Made by a program: the position numbers and the translations under genes
Shown here: one piece after another, positions 60,285 through 64,000 of the stretch
Layout of the letters: each line of letters starts with the position of its first letter
How positions within the stretch are numbered: position 1 is the stretch's first letter
Source of the DNA: Spongilla lacustris
Lineage: Eukaryota; Porifera; Demospongiae; Spongillida; Spongillidae
NCBI GenBank assembly: GCA_949361645.1
Contig: OX442416.1
Coordinates: 6,206,362-6,270,361, forward strand
DNA length: 64,000 bases
Direction: 5' to 3'
Notes under the pieces: generated by a model
Told to the model about the DNA's origin: nothing
What the model saw: only the letters and a program-made list of their open reading frames with translations
Databases searched by the model: none

Positions 60285-63200
60285 GCTACAAACTATAACA
60301 AGACAGGTTACCAATACTAATAACAAGGCAGTGTACCAAGACAAGTTACTTAATCTACATACCAAGTCTAGCTACTCACACCCATAACAAGGCAGGCTGC
60401 TAACACAGTAACAAGGCACTGTGCACCAAGACAAGCTAAATACAGTAATAAGGCAGGGTGTTAGCACAAGCTAAATACAATAGCAAGTTAGAGTGCTAAC
60501 AAAAGCTAAATACAGTACAATAACAAGGCAGGGTGCTGACACAAGCTCAATTCCGCAAAAAGTCTCTGGGTACCAAGGCAAGCTCAATACAGCAACAAGG
60601 CAGGGTACTAACACAAGCTAATAACAGTAACAAGGTAGTGTGCTAACACAAGCTAAATCCAGTAACAAGTCAGGGTGCTAACACAAGCTAAATACAGTAA
60701 CACGGCTCTGGGTACCAATGCAAGCTGCTTTAAAAAAAAACATAACAAGGTAGGGCAGGGTGCTAATACAAGCTAAATACAGTAACAAGGCAGGCCAGGG
60801 TGCTAATACAAGCTAAATACAGTAACAAGGCATGGTGCTAACACAAGCTAAATACAGTCACAAGGCATGGTGCTAACACAAGCTAAACACAGTAACAAGG
60901 TAGTGTGCTAACACAAGCTAAATACAATAACAAGGCAGGCCAGGGTGCTAATACAAGCTAAATACAGTAACAAGGCATGGTGCTAACACAAGCTAAATAA
61001 AGTCACAAGGCATGGTGCTAACACAAGCTAAACACAGTAACAAGGTAGCGTGCTAACACAAGCTAAATACAATAACAAGGCAGGCCAGGGTGCTAATACA
61101 AGCTAAATACAGTAACAAGGCATGGTGCTAACACAAGCTAAACACAGTAACAAGGTAGCGTGCTAACACAAGCTAAATACAGTAACAAGGCAGGGTGCTA
61201 ACACAAGCTAAATACAATAACAAGGCAGGCCAGGGTGCTAATACAAGCTAAATACAGTAACAAGGCATGGTGCTAACACAAGCTAAATACAGTCACAAGG
61301 CTCTGGGTACCAAGACGAGACATGACAAGCTACATTTTTAAAACAGTAACATGGTAGGGCAGGGTGCTAACACAAGCTAAATACAGTAATAAGGCAGTGT
61401 GCTAACACAAGCTAAATACAATAAAAAGTCTCTGTACCACGACAAGCTACATTTTTAAAAAGGCTGCGTGCTAACACAATCCAAATACAGCAACAAGGTT
61501 CTGTGTACCAAGACAAGCTAAACACTGTAACAAGGCAGTGTGCTAACACAAGCTATATACAGTAACAGGCAGGGTGCTAACACAAGCTAAATACAGTAAC
61601 AAGGCAGTGTGCTAACACAAGCTAAATACAGTAACAAGGTAGGGTGCTAACACAAGCTAAATACAGTAACAAGGTAGGGTGCTAACACAAGCTAAATACA
61701 GTAACAGGGCTCTGGGTACCAAGGCAAGCTACTTTTAAAAAAAACAGTAACATGGTAGGGCAGGGTGCTAACACAAGCTAAATGCAGTAACAATGCTCTT
61801 GGTACCATGACAAGTTCAACACAGCAACAGGGCAGGGTGCTAACACAAGCTAAACACAGTAACATGGTAGTGTGGTAACACAAGCTAAACACAGTAAAAA
61901 GGCAGGGTGCTAACACAAGCTACATACAATAACGAGGCAGGGTGCTGACACAAGTTAAATACAGCAACAAGGCTCTGGGTACCAAGGCAAGCTCAATACA
62001 GCAACAAGGCAGGGTGTTAACACAAGCTAAACACAGTAACAAGGTAGTGTGCTAACACAAGCTAAATACAGTAACACGGCTCTGGGTACCAAGACAAGAC
62101 ATGACAAGCTACATTTTTAAAGCAGTAACATGGTAGGGCAGGGTGCTAACACAAGCTAAATACAGTAACAAGGCATGGTGCTAACACAAGCTAAATACAG
62201 TAACAAGGCAGTGTGCTAACACAAGCTAAATAAAGTAACAAGGCAGTGTGCTAGCACAAGCTAAATACAGTAACAAGGCTCTGTGTACCACGAAAAGCTA
62301 CATTTTTAAAAAAGGCTGCATGCTAACAAAATCCAAATACAGCAACAAGGCTCTGTGTACCAAAACAAGCTAAATACAGTAACAAGGCAGTGTGCTAGCA
62401 CTAGCTAAATACAGTAACAAGGCAGTATGCTAACACAAGCTAAATTCAGTAACAAGGCTCTGTGTACTACGCCAAGCTACATTTAAAAAAAGGCTGCGTG
62501 CTAACACAATCCAAATACAGCAACAAGGCTCTGTGTACCAAGACAAGCTAAACACTGTAACACGGCAGTGTGCTAACACAAGCCAAATACAGTAACATGG
62601 CAGTGTGCTAACACAAGCCAAATACATTAGCAAGGTAGTGTGCTAACACAAGCTAAATACAGTAACAAGGTAGGGTGCTGGGTACCAAGGCAAGCTGCTT
62701 TTTATAAAACAGTAACAAGGTAGGGCAGTGTGCTAACACAAGCTAATTACAGTCATAAAGCTCTGGGTACCATAACAAGACAAGACAAGCTACATTTTTA
62801 AAACAGTAACATGGTAGGGCAGGGTGCTAACACAAGCTAAATACAGTAATAAGGCAGTATGCTAACACAAGCTAAATATAGTAACAAGGCAGGGTGCTAA
62901 CACAAGCTAAATACAGTAACAAGGCTCTGTGTATCACGACAAGCTACATTTTTAAAAAGGCTGCGTGCTAACACAATCCAAATACAGCAACAAGGCTCTG
63001 TGTACCAAGACAAGCTAAATACTGTAACAAGGTAGTGTGCTAACACAAGCTAAGTACAGTAACAAGGCAGTGTGCTAACACAAGCTAAATACAGTAACAA
63101 GGCAGGGTGCTAACACAAGCTACATACAAAAACAAGGCAGGGTACTGACACAAGTTAAATACAGCAACAAGGCTCTGGGTACCAAGGCAAGCTCAATACA

Positions 63201-64000
63201 GCAACAAGGCAGGGTGTTAACACAAGCTAAACACAGTAACAAGGCAGGGTGCTAACACAAGCTACATACAATAACAAGGCAGGGTGCTGACACAAGTTAA
63301 ATACAGCAACAAGGCTCTGGGTACCAAGGCAAGCTCAATACAGCAACAAGGCAGGGTGTTAACACAAGCTAAACACAGTAACAAGGTAGCGTGCTAACAC
63401 AAGCTAAATACAGTAACACGGCTCTGGGTACCAAGACAAGACATGACAAGCTACATTTTTAAAGCAGTAACATGGTAGGGCAGGGTGCTAACACAAGCTA
63501 AATACAGTAACAAGGCATGGTGCTAACACAAGCTAAATACAGTAACAAGGCAGTGTGCTAACACAAGCTAAATAAAGTAACAAGGCTCTGTGTACCACGA
63601 AAAGCTACATTTTTAAAAAAGGCTGCATGCTAACAAAATCCAAATACAGCAACAAGGCTCTGTGTACCAAAACAAGCTAAATACAGTAACAAGGCAGTGT
63701 GCTAACACAAGCTAAATACAGTAACAAGGCTCTGTGTACCACGAAAAGCTACATTTTTAAAAAAGGCTGCATGCTAACAAAATCCAAATACAGCAACAAG
63801 GCTCTGTGTACCAAAACAAGCTAAATACAGTAACAAGGCAGTGTGCTAGCACTAGCTAAATACAGTAACAAGGCAGTATGCTAACACAAGCTAAATTCAG
63901 TAACAAGGCTCTGTGTACTACGCCAAGCTACATTTTAAAAAAGGCTGCGTGCTAACACAATCCAAATACAGCAACAAGGCTCTGTGTACCAAGACAAGCT
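60285..64000. repeat. 35-bp satellite, right arm (inverted), runs off the window
   Basis: The unit is the reverse complement of the left arm (GCTAACACAAGCTAAATACAGTAACAAGGCA...). Higher-order repetition is visible: the block at 61966-62300 recurs at about 63306-63640, and 62390-62530 recurs at about 63838-63980. Confidence 0.95.

Noticed and set aside
54158..62633. Several frames of 60-75 codons (for example at 56712 and 62430)
   Set aside because: They are read from the 35-bp satellite, repeat every three units and have no domain.
53995..64000. CRISPR array
   Set aside because: Direct repeats of 35 bp have no unique spacers between them, and the sequence is eukaryotic; this is a satellite.

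Overview
The window is eukaryotic nuclear DNA, almost certainly from a marine invertebrate animal. It has canonical GT-AG introns, a gene for an intraflagellar-transport protein, tandem C2H2 zinc-finger genes with vertebrate-style linkers, Tc1/mariner, hAT and TTAA-type transposons, and very many simple repeats. A sponge or another early-branching metazoan would fit, but the sequence alone does not settle the phylum.

Layout. (1) 183-15294, minus strand: a WDR19/IFT144 gene. I could place 26 exons by splice phase and residue-level similarity to the known protein. They cover the start, the whole WD40 part (654 codons) and the first exon of the TPR part; the remaining 3' end lies left of the window. 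(2) 1375-3983, plus strand: a four-exon gene for a permuted papain-like (YiiX/C92-type) cysteine hydrolase, nested in one IFT144 intron on the opposite strand. (3) About 8671-30754 and 30755-53002: two tandem copies of a 22 kb segment. Its breakpoints lie in a GGAGGGAGA polypurine tract inside an IFT144 intron. Each copy holds the 5' half of IFT144, a 13-finger C2H2 gene, Tc1 and retroelement relics, and an unknown short coding-like exon set. Copy A (left) is the one joined to the rest of IFT144. In copy B the IFT144 half is a pseudogene: start codon lost, exons deleted, in-frame stop.

(4) The two copies differ mainly by clean transposon insertions, and the other copy supplies the empty site. 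These are hAT (8-bp duplication), TA-, TTAA-, ACTAT- and ACTAAAT-flanked elements. (5) About 53995-64000: a very large inverted satellite. The left arm has a 35-bp unit in one orientation for 5.7 kb, then a 0.6 kb centre with a 19-bp minisatellite, then the same 35-bp unit in the opposite orientation to the window edge, with roughly 1.3-1.45 kb higher-order repetition.

Polypyrimidine and CA repeats repeatedly sit directly at IFT144 and hydrolase 3' splice sites. The palindromic hexamer TACATG/CATGTA is spread through introns and even occurs as an in-frame insertion in one duplicated exon. IFT144 serves retrograde ciliary transport. No functional link to the nested hydrolase or the zinc-finger genes is evident beyond position.
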